A stretch of DNA of 64,000 nt from positions 31,548,501 to 31,612,500 of the forward strand of contig JAZHRO010000026.1 of assembly GCA_037157565.1 (NCBI GenBank), written 5' to 3'. The notes under the pieces were generated by a model. That model saw only the letters and a list, made by a program, of their open reading frames with translations, searched no databases and had not been told where the DNA came from. The stretch comes from Thalassia testudinum. Lineage: Eukaryota > Streptophyta > Magnoliopsida > Alismatales > Hydrocharitaceae. Shown one piece after another: positions 31,842 to 42,142 of this stretch (the first letter of the stretch is position 1; each line of letters opens with the position of its first letter). A program made the position numbers and the translations under genes.

Positions 31842-33608
31842 TGTTGAGCGAGAGAATCTACGCTAACGTGTTTGGTTTTTGGAAAAACCCGTCGTTGTAG
31901 TTCGAAAGCGAAGGATTCGTGTTCAACAAATAAAATTTATACCGAAATAAGAATTCCGGGTCGAACACAGGGAGGCGAACGTTTGATTTAAAAACTCCGC
32001 GTTTCTTTTTATTTTGTCACAAAGAAATTCAATTTAAACTATCTAAGTATCTACAACAAATAAAAGAGATAGAGGGAGTAAGAGAGAGAGAAGGAATACT
32101 ATACATGGAAATCAAAATGAGATGTAGAATAGACAAGGAAGTTATCATAAAAGAGTTCTTTCATTACAACTAGAAAACATAAAACAATTACTCTAGAAAG
32201 CATTAAAAGAATGGAGGGAGAAATGTCCTCCTCGACGATCGCTCGGAGGACGAATAGACTACTCTTAGAAAGCAGTAAATCTATACTAGAAAGCAGTAAA
32301 AAGAATAGGGAGAGAGAAATCCTCCTCGACGGTCGCTTGGAGGACGAGCCGGACGGGACGACGCCTGGACGAAGGAGAACGAAGCGGGACGAAGGAGGAC
32401 GAAGCAGAAGAACGGGAACGAAGCAGCACGCCGTCGTCGTCGCGGGATCCACTTCCGAAGGAGGACGAAAATTTGGACTTTATCTCGCGAGAAGCATCCC
32501 GGGTGTGGGACAAGCTTCTCTTGAGCTTTGGAGAGGTAGAGAGGAGAAGGAAGGGATGAAAATTTCGTATGGAGGGGGTCTCCTTTTATAGTTGCAAGGA
32601 GTGGGGGCAAAATGGACATTACATCTTCAAAATAATAAATAAGGGGTCTTTAGTGACGGATAAAACCGTCGCTAAAGCCCCGCCGTCGCCGTCGCCGCCG
32701 CGCCCACGCGCGCCCGCTCGGCTGGCCTGCGCGCGTAACGCAGACGCACGTCCGCGTCGTCTCAGCCGTCCGATCGCGAGATCGGACGGCTTAGATCGCG
32801 CCCGCGCCCGCTGCGTAGCGCGCCGCCCGCGTGCGATCGCGCGCCCACCAGGGCGTCCAATTGCGCGTCGGCGCTATCGGGCGCGCGCGGCCGTTGGATC
32901 TTCATCCGACGCTCGTGCGCGCCCGCTCGCCCGCGCCTTCGACCCCCTCTCCGCGGCTCGAACCCGCGACCTCCGCTTCGCCCGCAGCTGCGTAGCCGCT
33001 GCGCTACGCGGCGAAATGGTCGCGCGGACGTTTTTAAACGCGCGCGACCGCAGCCGTTGGATCGAGATCCAACGGCGGAGAGGAGACGTTGCGTGGTCTT
33101 CACAGGACTCCTGCGGCCGATTGGGCGGCTGGGATGGCGCCACGTGGCGCTATCTTGGCCGTCCATCTTCTGGAAGTTGTAGATGGTGCCACGGATGTCG
33201 GATTGACTTGATTTTTGTGTCGTTCGGCTGCGATCGTCGATCCAAATTCATCCGTGTGGTCGGATTTTCCATCTGAAGTGCGGATTTACACCATCCTGGC
33301 CCTTGATCTTCTAGGGTTCCTCGGTCTCTATCTGATGCTACGGATGCCTGATTAGGGCGATCTTGGAGTCGTTGAACTCCAATCGTCGCCCTGATCATAT
33401 CCATACGGTTGGATCTTTGATCCGAGGCCCCGATAAAATATTTGCCCTGTCCAAGCACATAAAAGGAGACAATTAACCTCCATTTTATTCAAACTACTCT
33501 AAATGCAAGATGATGCATGTAATGCAATATTTATATCATGAAATGCAATCCTATGCTTAAGAACATGCATAAATAGACATTTTAAGTAGTGTAAATGTGT
33601 TTACATCA
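31842..33608 (-). repeat. 5' LTR of the young non-autonomous element
   Basis: Copy of 25,831-27,597 with all internal features (TATA at 32,582-32,591, hairpin at 32,649-32,677, tRNA-like boxes at 32,954-33,006). It ends against the GGAGG target duplication inside the Athila-like protease-RT junction. Confidence 0.93.
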
Positions 33609-33613
33609 GGAGG

Positions 33614-34400
33614 TTCAAGGTGAGTGTGAGGTACATGGGTAGGAGTTATGGGTTTGTCTATCTCAATGTCTGCCTCCTCTAATTGCGGTGTAAGATCCTC
33701 TGGCGGTTGATGAGGAATGATCATGTTGTCCTCAAATTGTGGTTCATCAACGAAAGCTCTAACATTATAGATTTGTTCAATGACACCGCAATTAATTCCT
33801 TGTTGGGCCTTAAAGATATCAATTTTGAGAGTCTGGTTCCCAAATTTCAATTCTATTTGGCCCTCCTCACAACTTATGTTGGCCCTTGCAGTGGCCAGAA
33901 AGGGTCTCCCTAGTATAATCGATGTATCCCTTGGATTTTCAGGTGCGTCCATAACTAAGACTATAAAGTCTACAGGGAAATAGAAATCCCGCACCCTCAT
34001 AATAACATCCTCAAGAATTCCTTTTAGTGACTTGATAGATCGATCTGCTAACTGTAGTGTCACCTCGGTCGATTTTAGCTCAGATTCTTCTAGATGGTTG
34101 AGTAAGGATGTGTGTATCAAGTTTATGGAGGCACCTAAGTCTAACAATGCTCTGTCGAACTGGGTTTCATCGATCTTACATGAAATCAGGGGAGTGCTTG
34201 GGTCTTTTGCCTTGGGTGGGAGTTTACTTGGGATTACAGAGCTGGCTTGCTCTGACAGTACAATTGGACTCCCACTCTTGGTTCTCGGCTTACGCTGAGG
34301 TGTACACACATTTTTCAAAAATCGTGCATAAGCCGGTACGTGGCAGATCGCATCCATCAAGGGGATGTTTATTTGGACCTACTCAATGAGCTTGACTAAA
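33614..34400 (-). pseudogene. Athila-like aspartic protease region
   Basis: On the minus strand the frame of 33,557-34,360 has the retropepsin block FDRALLDLGASINLI (about 34,140-34,180). There the usual Asp-Ser/Thr-Gly-type triad is D-L-G, as in the Athila branch. The flap/closing block SIILGRPFLATARA lies at about 33,900. The last residues (MSIYACS, 33,557-33,608) are read from the nested LTR and are not native. Protease would mature Gag-Pol. Insertion of the young element truncates it before the RT connection. Confidence 0.8.
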
Positions 34401-36311
34401 TCCTCCTTAGGGGCCACGGATTTGGTTGTCTTCTTTCCCTTGGTCAAATCCTCGGGAAATGGAACCTTGGTTGGTTCCTCTAGGATAGGTCCAGGTCTTT
34501 GATTTGGGACAGGGATACGAACATCCTAGATGATTGCCCTAGGATTTGGGTCACTACCAGGCTTCAAGTGGTTTGGATAAGGTGGATCTTGGGTCGCCTT
34601 ACCACTACGGGTTGTTACAGAGTTAAGTCCTACCTGGTTCTAGTTGGGGGTTGGTAGAATGGGATGCTGCTATTGATAACCCGCATAAGAAGTTGAAGCT
34701 TCCATCCCGTCAGGTGAAGGAATAGAAGGGGCCTGATAAACCATGTGTGCTTGGCCCAGGTTTGGGTTCATAATGCGTCGCTGGGTCGGCACGCTATTAG
34801 GGTTAGGTAGAGGCTGAGAAGGAAGTGTTGCTTTTGAATAGCCACATTCGTTCTTTGAATGTCAGCCAAAGTCTGTATAATGAGGGGCATTTGGTCTTGG
34901 TTTGGCCCGGATGGATAAGTGGGGTTGGGCCGAGACTGCAGCGGCTGATAAGGACGAGGTGCGGGTGGACGGGGCTGAAAGGGTGGTCTCGGATGCTGGG
35001 AATTCCCTACCCACTGGAAGTTGGGATGGTTTCACCATCCAGGATTGTAGGTATTGGAGAATGGGTCATTTTGGATGGTGTTGAGGTCCTCGCAGGCCTG
35101 AGGAGCCTCAGAAAAGTCAGAGAATGGGGGAGTAGAGCTCCCCCGGCTAGAGTAGAAAGGATCGGAGCTTCCTCCGATCCGAGAATCAGATGGGGGTGGA
35201 TACGAGTCCATCCCAGGAGAAGGTCGGTGGAAAATGTGTTGCACAGCTTCCCGTGTGGGAGGGGGCTGTGCGAAGGAATTCTACACAGAGGTGGCTCGCT
35301 GTAGATGCTGAGTCAGCTCATCCACCTTCTTCTCAATAATAGAGACCTTGTCCAATCGACTGGCCATTAATTTCAGGTCGACTGATGCGGACAGGCCCTG
35401 CGTCTCATGTGCTCCCTTGTGGTTCATCGCTGCGCGGGTATTCGTCCTGTAGAATATCCCATGGAGTCATTATTGATGGAGTTCTCGCACATATTCTCGA
35501 GAATCTCCCACACGATGTCCTCATGTTGACCCATGATATTCACTTCGCAAGTTGCATTGACGAATAGTCTAATATCCTCACGGAGTCCCTGGTAAAAAGA
35601 CTGGACTTGTTCCCATTTAGGAATTCCGTGATGGGGGAACTTTCTCATGAAATCCTGAAAATGATCCCATGCCTTATGAAGAGGTTCTCTCATCTGTTGC
35701 GTGAAGTGGGTAATCTGATGGCGCAAGGCATTGGTCTGACCAACGGGAAAGAACTTTTTCAAGAACTCGGACTGAAGTTCCTCCTAAGTGTTGATCGGAT
35801 GGGTCTGAGTCTGATACCAATGGGCTGCCTTGTCCATAAGGGAGAAAGAGAACATCTTCATGAGTAAGATATCTCGATTATGCATATTTGACCCGAAAGT
35901 CTGGGCCAGATGCTTTAGTTGTTTGATGTGCTGGAAGGAGTCTTCAGAATTAAGCCCATGAAATTTAGGTATGGCATGAATCATGTTGGGTTTCAGTTCA
36001 GAATCAGGTCCTCCAGTCGGGATTCTGACTCGAGGCTCAATTGCCACCGCAGTGGGATTATAGTGATCTCGCATCATGGGACGCTGCGGTGGGTTCATGA
36101 AGTTTTGGAAGAGGTCATTGAGTCGCTGGAGCTGGTGCTCAAGATTATTTTCTTCCTCAACTGGCTGAGCCATTGTGGAAGAAGGTGAGTTGGGTTCAGA
36201 ATCAGAGGAGAGGTTTATGTGAAGAGTTGGTTGCACAAACAAGGGTACCGAGGCTCGGCCTCGGGGAGAGTGAATTTCTAGAGGAGGTTTCAAGGACCTC
36301 CTACCAAACAT
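34401..36311 (-). pseudogene. Athila-like gag, frameshifted
   Basis: The start at 36,311 gives MFGRRSLKPPLEI. The capsid-like domain follows: HAIPKFHGLNSEDS (about 35,960), MFSFSLMDKAAHWY (about 35,830), KKFFPVGQTNALRHQITHF (about 35,745), WDHFQDFMRKFPHHGIPKWEQVQSFYQGL (about 35,620). It ends with a low-complexity Pro/Gln tail near 34,900-35,030 after the NTYNPGW motif. The frame is broken near 35,784 and again before 35,244. Gag forms the particle that packages element RNA. Confidence 0.82.
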
Positions 36312-37230
36312 GCACTAATGGATTAGACGAATTTAGCAGGTGCTGGACCCAATCAAGACCCCCAAAATGTTGGGTGACTATAGAGGTTCGGGGTGGATGG
36401 TACCCCTTAATCAGAAGGTCGTCCACCTGAGAATTACCTAGGCAGCCAGAGAGGGTGAGTCCCGCGAAGACCTTTACACGGTAGAGCGCCCCCACAGGTT
36501 ACATGGTTTCCCCCACCTGACCTCTCTTGTCACTGAGATTCCAGGTAGACCAGAATGGGGACCTTGACCTCTTAAGTCTACCACTTTTAATTAGGATCAA
36601 GGTGCTTTAGGGTTTCACTTGAACTTTAACCTTTTGAGTGCAAAGAGTGACCTAATTTAAAGGTTGGTTGATCTAAGGGATCAACTTCACCTAGTAGCTC
36701 CTTTGAGAGCTTATTAGGTCTTGTCTTTTAAGGTTCAAGTGATTTAAGAAATGAATTGCTTAGGGTTTCTCTTGATAGATGTTTTCAAGCAATGGCTTGG
36801 GCACACTTCTTTTGGGAATTCTCAATTCTTGACTAGAAAGTGTCTCTAAAACCCTAGCGTTGAGTCTTAAGTTGGCTCTAATTGGTCCAGTTAGTTGCCT
36901 CAAGATTAGGTAATTAGGGTTCAAGCAAGAAGGTTTTAGCCCTAAATAACTTTAGTAGATGTACAGATAAAATGTGTTGAAATTTGAAAATAGGCAACTT
37001 CTGTGATTTACTAGGTATGGACGATAGGTTATTCCTAATTTGCTTTTTCTTTTTCTTCCTCTTTAGAGTTTAAGGGGCTTGAGAGGATAGAAAATTACCT
37101 GTCCCTTGGTGTGGTTGTTGTGCAGTTGCTTTTTTTCTTCTTGCTTTCCTGTGCTGCACAACAAAAGAGAAGAGCTTAAGTCAGTAATAAATCAAGAATT
37201 GTGAATAAATAGCTCCTAGAATGGCCGTTG
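36312..37230 (-). other. Leader of the Athila-like element
   Basis: Non-coding, AT-rich in its first half. It lies between the primer site and the gag start. Confidence 0.6.
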
Positions 37231-37250
37231 CTCTTCGACAACGGCGCCAA
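37231..37250 (-). other. Primer-binding site, Asp-tRNA type (Athila-like element)
   Basis: TTGGCGCCGTTGTCGAAGAG on the minus strand just after the 5' LTR end (CCACCA at 37,255-37,260). It matches Asp-tRNA with a few changes (GTCGAAG for GCCGGGG), so this older copy has decayed compared with the young element. Confidence 0.8.
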
Positions 37251-37254
37251 AAAC

Positions 37255-39824
37255 TGGTGGTGTGCTATTTCTTGCTCTTGGCGGTGTTATAATGATTAAT
37301 TCGTTGTAGTATATTAAAAAAATGGTCACCAGTTTATTACAATTTATTACTCAGAATTAAAAGTTTTCCGAAGTCAAACTCAAGGAGCACACGTCATTCT
37401 AGAAGCATAAAGGTTCAAAATTCTGTTACAAAAAAATAAGAGAGAGAGAGAGTAAGCAAAAGTTCTCTTTTTCTTCTTTCTCTTGGCTTCTTCTTTCTTC
37501 TCTTTTCTTCTTTTCCTTCAGCCGGTTCTTTTCTTTCTCTTTCCCTTGCGCCTTCTTCTTCTCTCTTTTCTTACTGTGCCTTCTCTTCTTCAGTCTGCCT
37601 TCTTCTTTCTTCTTTTCCTCTGCTGCGGTTCTTCTTCTCTCTTCCTTTTCTTTGCTGCTGCTGCTTCTCTTCTTTCTTCTTTCTTTTGCGTCTTCTTCTT
37701 TCTTCAGCAGTTCCTTCCTTCTTCTTTTCTTTTTCTTCTCTTCTTCTCTTCCTTTTCCCTGATCTAAACGTCTGATTCTTCGAGTCGGATGCCTTATCGG
37801 CGTTGTTGCTACAGTGCCTCCTTCTTCTCTTCTTCTGTTGTCTTCTTTTCTTCTTCAGCTTCTTCCTCTTCTTCTCTTTGCTGTGACTTCTCCTTCACCT
37901 TCTTCTTTCTTCTCTCTTCTTCTTCCTCACCTGTTCCCTGCACACACGCGACGCAAAACCTACCCCTACCCTTTCCCGTGTCTCTCTCTCTCTGAATCTC
38001 TCCTTGGTATGCTCTCCCAGAGCCGGGTAATCAGGTTGGGTTGCGTGCCTGGGTCCAGGCGCACCGACGTGGGTGTGGTGCACGAGGAGTGCTCAGCAGT
38101 GGGGGTAATCGGGTTGCGGGTTAGGTCCGCATGGGCAGTGCCGCGGACAAGACCCGGTGGATAGGTGAGGAGGGAGCTCACCCCAGTGTTTCGAGGCAAA
38201 AAGCCTATGCGACTTTTTCCTCTTATGTGTGGGTGCGTGCCCACACACTTCCGAGGTGGGACTAAAGTCCCACCTCCGATGTTGGGTATCTGCAAGAGGA
38301 AGGTTCATTCAATTGGGCAACGGTAGAGGCCTGCGACCCCAATTGAGGTCCTGAGTGCGCGCACAAAAGCCTTCCGCGTGACCTAGGACCTGCTGCCTGG
38401 GACGAAGATACCTGGGTGAAGCTCCCGAGAAAGCTTCACTTGCTTGACAATGGCGGCGAGGGTACGAGACCTGAAACCACCAATACGGCCTTGCGGCCCT
38501 GTCAGAATACTTGGGATGCTTCGCCAGAGCACGGCGAAGACAGTGTAGGGGTCGGCGAGACGCGAGAGTGCTTGTGGCCGTGCTCCTAGGGCACACTGTG
38601 TGCGTGAGAGTGGGTTTATTCAGGGGGTGTTCTGGAGGTGTGGCGTGGTGAATGGAGTGCGGATATAGGTTCAGTGAGGTGTCGCGGTGCTTAAGGGGTA
38701 GCTGGCGAGGCGGATGGAGGAGTGGAGTGGCAGAAACACCTCGCAGGAGGGCAGCCGGAGATGGAGACGGTGGTGATGGACAGTGGTGGTCGGTGAGTGG
38801 AACAGCAAATTGATAAGGGGGAAATAAAGGGGAGAGTAAAGGGAAGAGTTTTACCTACTTAACTGACGAAATGGGTAGAGGAAGGCGCTCGGCGTGTGCC
38901 TACCGATGCCAGAGACGAAGATGCCCAGAGGGGGGTAACGACAACGAGGAGGAGGTCAAGAAGGTGCCAACTGGTGCGACCTAGCACGGGAGGACGAGGC
39001 GGAGTAAGCTCTGCTGCAGGTATGGCAACAGAGCGATGAAGGGGAGGAGGAAGGGTCACCGGAGCTTGCAGACACTTGACCGGAGGAGGAGGAGACGAGG
39101 TTTGGGGGAATTCCTCGGCCAAATCAGGCTTGACCAAATCAGTAGCCTCAGTCGCTTCGTATAAAGGTGCTGGCGAGGAGTGGATCTCGAGGGGGCGACA
39201 TGGGGAGCTCGTCGGAGAATGGCCGGAGAGCAGACCCATTCCTCTCGTGCGTTCGCACGAGAGGCATGGGCAGCTGTAGGGCAAGGGGGAGGGTCCCTGC
39301 GAAAGAGGACGACGCAGGGAACCCCCCTTTCATTTTTGGTTTGACCACGTTTGGTTGATCAATTTGCACAAAAACCCAAGTTAGGTCAAAAATTGGGTAT
39401 GGTTCTCAATTAAGGTCAAGATAGGTTTCAAAGGCCAAATTGAAGGTTCTAAACCCTAGGGAATATTTTTCCATGAATTTTAGGGGGTTTAGTTGATTTT
39501 TATCCTACCTGGAACCTTGTGAATTAAAGTAGGTTTATTTCAGGGTTATAGAATGTCATTTAATTCCTAGAAGTTGCTATAACCCTTTTCGGATCAGGTC
39601 ATCTCACTTTCTTTCTTATTAAGCCCATTTGACCTGTGTTTAGACCCTTAGACACCCTGTCTGTGTACTGCATTGGTAAACTTGCAGTTTTACCTCTTGT
39701 GAATTATTTTATTCTTAAATTTAGAATTCTCTGATTTAGGCTTTTCCTTAGGTTTTGTAGGAGCTTTTGTACTCTTATTTGGATCAAAATGTGCTAGTTA
39801 GGGTTCATGATGAGGCTCTCATCA
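37255..39824 (-). repeat. 5' LTR of the Athila-like element (2570 bp)
   Basis: Homologous to 18,574-21,353 with the same pyrimidine tract (37,457-37,930), conserved palindromes (38,225-38,275) and TATA box (39,159-39,167). About 270 bp are missing at 39,331 relative to the other LTR. It ends at CTCATCA before the ATGGT duplication. Confidence 0.9.
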
Positions 39825-39829
39825 ATGGT

Positions 39830-39844
39830 GCTCTAGCACCAACA
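39830..39844 (-). mobile_element. Tip of the minus copia LTR, displaced by the Athila-like insertion
   Basis: GCTCTAGCACCAACA is the complement of the first 15 bp of the copia LTR that starts at 40,393. It continues the LTR interrupted at 18,573 and is followed by AGTAA, the complement of the TTACT beside the plus copia LTR. Confidence 0.85.
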
Positions 39845-40392
39845 AGTAAGACTCCCAGAACATCTACTAGAAGTAGTTATGGTATTACAATCTCACAAAG
39901 TCTCTCTTTTGGATTGCATTACATGGATTGCCCTCCTTCTCTTGGGGGTCTCGCCTCACTATTTGTAACATGGGAGAAATCCTAGCCATGTAGGATCATT
40001 TTCATGATCTTCGGTACATCTTTGGTCATGCTGTTCGTCCATTGTCAAATTATGGGCGAGCATATCTGTGCAGTTGTCATTCTGACCTTAGATGCAACGA
40101 ATCTTCTAATAGGTTGGGTGGATCTAGGTTTTTCCGAACGTGCATCTAAGGTCAGAATGACAGTCGCAGAGATATGCTTGCCCATAATTTGACAATGGAC
40201 AAACGGCTTGACCAAAGATGTATTGAAGATCATGAAAAAGATCCTACTTGGCTAAGATTTCTCCCATGTTACAAATAGTGAGGCGAGACCCCCAAGAGAG
40301 GGAGGGCAATCCATGTAATGCAATCCAAAAGAGAGACTTTGTGAGATTGTAACACCACAACTATTTCTAGTAGATGTTCTGGGAGTCTTACT
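39845..40392. repeat. Inverted repeat, 252-bp arms, 44-bp loop
   Basis: 39,845-40,096 and 40,141-40,392 are reverse complements with roughly 95 percent identity by eye. Each arm's outer end joins a copia LTR tip (minus at left, plus at right). Mirror ORFs on the two strands (39,767-39,985 and 40,252-40,461; 40,004-40,192 and 40,045-40,233) follow from the symmetry and match no family I recognise. A transcript would fold into a long hairpin. Confidence 0.9.
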
Positions 40393-42100
40393 TGTTGGTG
40401 CTAGAGCACTATAATCGTTTATTTTGATAATAACAAAACACGTGTTATTTAACATTTGCACTTGAAGTCTTAGATTTTAGGTTAATTGCAAATGGAGACG
40501 TGTTTAGACAGAGTCCGAGCTCGCATCCATAACGGATTAGGGGAGCTTGACGGAGAATAAAGGAGCCTTGCGAGGAGCGATAGCCTGAAGAAGCGTGAAG
40601 ACTAGAATAGGATAGATTTACTTTTATCTGGTTTTATGTAATTTTGTTTATTTGTTTTGCTCTTTATTTCTTTCTTAGATTTTATGTTAAAGAGCCTCAA
40701 AGAGCCCTTAAAGTAGTCCTAGGAACACCTGCACAACCCTAAGATACTTAGGTTTTTTGTAGAGAACTTAGAAAATCAAAATAGAATTCTGACAGCCTAA
40801 TTAGACATCTAATATGAAAATTAGATGTCTGATAGTGACTTTTAAGATGTGTGATTGTTGACTCAGACGTCTAATAACTTAGACTGGACTTTGTAGCTTC
40901 TGTTTGACGAAATTAGATGTCCAGACCTTAGTTCAGAAGTCTTAGAAGATGTCTGATGTTTGTGCCAGACGTCCAATTAGTGGAACGTTGGCTACCTAAG
41001 TAAACTTTGAGAATATGATCGTTAGGGTTATATCAGATGTCTGTAGAGGACCCCAGACGTCTGATATGTAACCGTTTTACCTCGACTGACGCAAAATCTT
41101 CTTTGTAAGATTTTCTAGTCGTTAGCCTATCTTGGGAATCCATTTCTGCAGTACAATAGGTTTTCAGACGTCCAGACCTAAGGCTAGACATCCTGTATGT
41201 CATCTAATGGCCATGCACTAAAACCCTGTTTTGTTCTGAGCCAAGTCAGTAGGGAAACCCGCCTAGAATCAGACGTCTAACTTAGTTCCCAGATTTCTTA
41301 AACAGGTTTTCCCGACGTCTGATACTCGAACCAGACGTCTTATGACCCTGTCAGAATCATGATTGATTATGATTATGGCCTGTTTTGCCTTGGGTTGAAC
41401 CCTAACGACTATGGAAGCTTTCTAAGAGCTTTCAAAGCCTTCCTAGGCCCTTTATAAATAGAGGAGGACCCTTGCCTTGTAGAAATAGACCTTGCAAGAT
41501 TACTTTCCACTCTTATTGTGTCACATCGATACTAAGAAGAAGTTCTAAGCTCTCCAAAGCCCGTGTCGACACCTGAGAGCTTCATCTTTGTTCGTGCACT
41601 TGCTCTCCCTCCAAGATTACAAGAGTGACCAAGTGTCGCTGCGTGGTTCACGCACCCATGTCAAGCCAACGCACTTCCAAGAAAAGGGAAGTATCTTTAC
41701 CTATAGTAGCTAGGTTAATCTTTATTAGCTCTATAGGTTGCTTTGTAATCTTTCTTTGTTATTGGTTGGGTATTTGCGATGCGAATTCCCGTCTCCTTCG
41801 TGAGACAAAATTCTCCTTGTGAGGAGGAGGGGTTGAGGAATGCTACCCTCATACTTGTAATGTGATTGTAATTGAGGTTGAACTACCCTTGTTTAAGTAG
41901 TTCGTATAGTGGATATGATCGACTAGATCGATCGGGAAATCCTAACTCGAGAGGGTTAGGTGGTGCTTTTCATTCGGTTTGGGTTTCTACCTAAAAATAC
42001 TTGTGTACATTGTGTGATTGCTCATTTTGTGAGATTGTTATCTTTTTATTCTGTATTTTATACGTCACACATATCTCACCCCCTCCCATAGGGAATTACA
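40393..42100 (+). repeat. 5' LTR of the copia element
   Basis: Homologous to 44,210-45,915 and, inverted, to 16,939-18,573. Contains GACGTC-type palindromes (about 40,800-41,345, for example the exact 10-mer at 41,054-41,063) and a TATA box. Confidence 0.92.
41453..41460 (+). promoter_or_regulatory. TATA box of the copia 5' LTR
   Basis: TATAAATA, about 650 bp before the LTR end; TCTATAAGTAG is the counterpart in the 3' LTR (45,268-45,278). Confidence 0.6.
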
Positions 42101-42119
42101 ATTGGTATCAGAGCAGGTT
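42101..42119 (+). other. Primer-binding site, Met-tRNA type (copia element)
   Basis: ATTGGTATCAGAGCAGGTT directly follows the LTR end, matching the initiator Met-tRNA primer site. Confidence 0.88.
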
Positions 42120-42142
42120 TCCGCTTTCTAGGAGTAATATCT

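Larger units (their letters stand above)
25831..33608 (-). mobile_element. Young non-autonomous Athila-related LTR element with one orphan ORF
   Basis: Two LTRs of 1767 bp (25,831-27,597 and 31,842-33,608) lie exactly 6011 bp apart and differ at only one position noticed (tenth base). They are flanked by identical GGAGG duplications at 25,826-25,830 and 33,609-33,613. The orientation is minus: an Asp-tRNA primer site follows the right LTR and a polypurine tract precedes the left one. The 4.2-kb interior lacks protease, RT, RNase H and integrase; its only long ORF (28,865-30,694) has no recognised domain. Size and content fit a LARD-type (large retrotransposon derivative) element. Near-identical LTRs mean a very recent insertion. 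Confidence 0.92.
18574..39824 (-). mobile_element. Athila-like Ty3/gypsy element, complete borders, interrupted by a younger element
   Basis: The termini on the minus strand are TGATGAGAG...CCACCA, with identical ATGGT target duplications at 18,569-18,573 and 39,825-39,829. Removing the nested insertion at 25,831-33,608 leaves about 13.5 kb with LTRs of about 2.6-2.8 kb. The order on the minus strand is 5' LTR, Asp-tRNA primer site, leader, gag, protease, RT, RNase H, integrase, 3' non-coding region, polypurine tract, 3' LTR. Protease (DLGASINLI, GRPFLATA) and RT-connection motifs (FLGSN, EVVKKEIIKWLDAGIIYPI) are of the Athila branch. The coding region has several stops and frameshifts, so the copy is dead. 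It was inserted into a copia LTR. Confidence 0.9.

Noticed and set aside
33557..34360. Protease ORF ending in MSIYACS as the native end
   Set aside because: The last residues are read from the nested LTR (before 33,609); the native frame continues at 25,830.
39767..40461. Mirror-image ORFs on both strands as a conserved small gene pair
   Set aside because: They are forced by the 252-bp inverted repeat; no family match is known to me.
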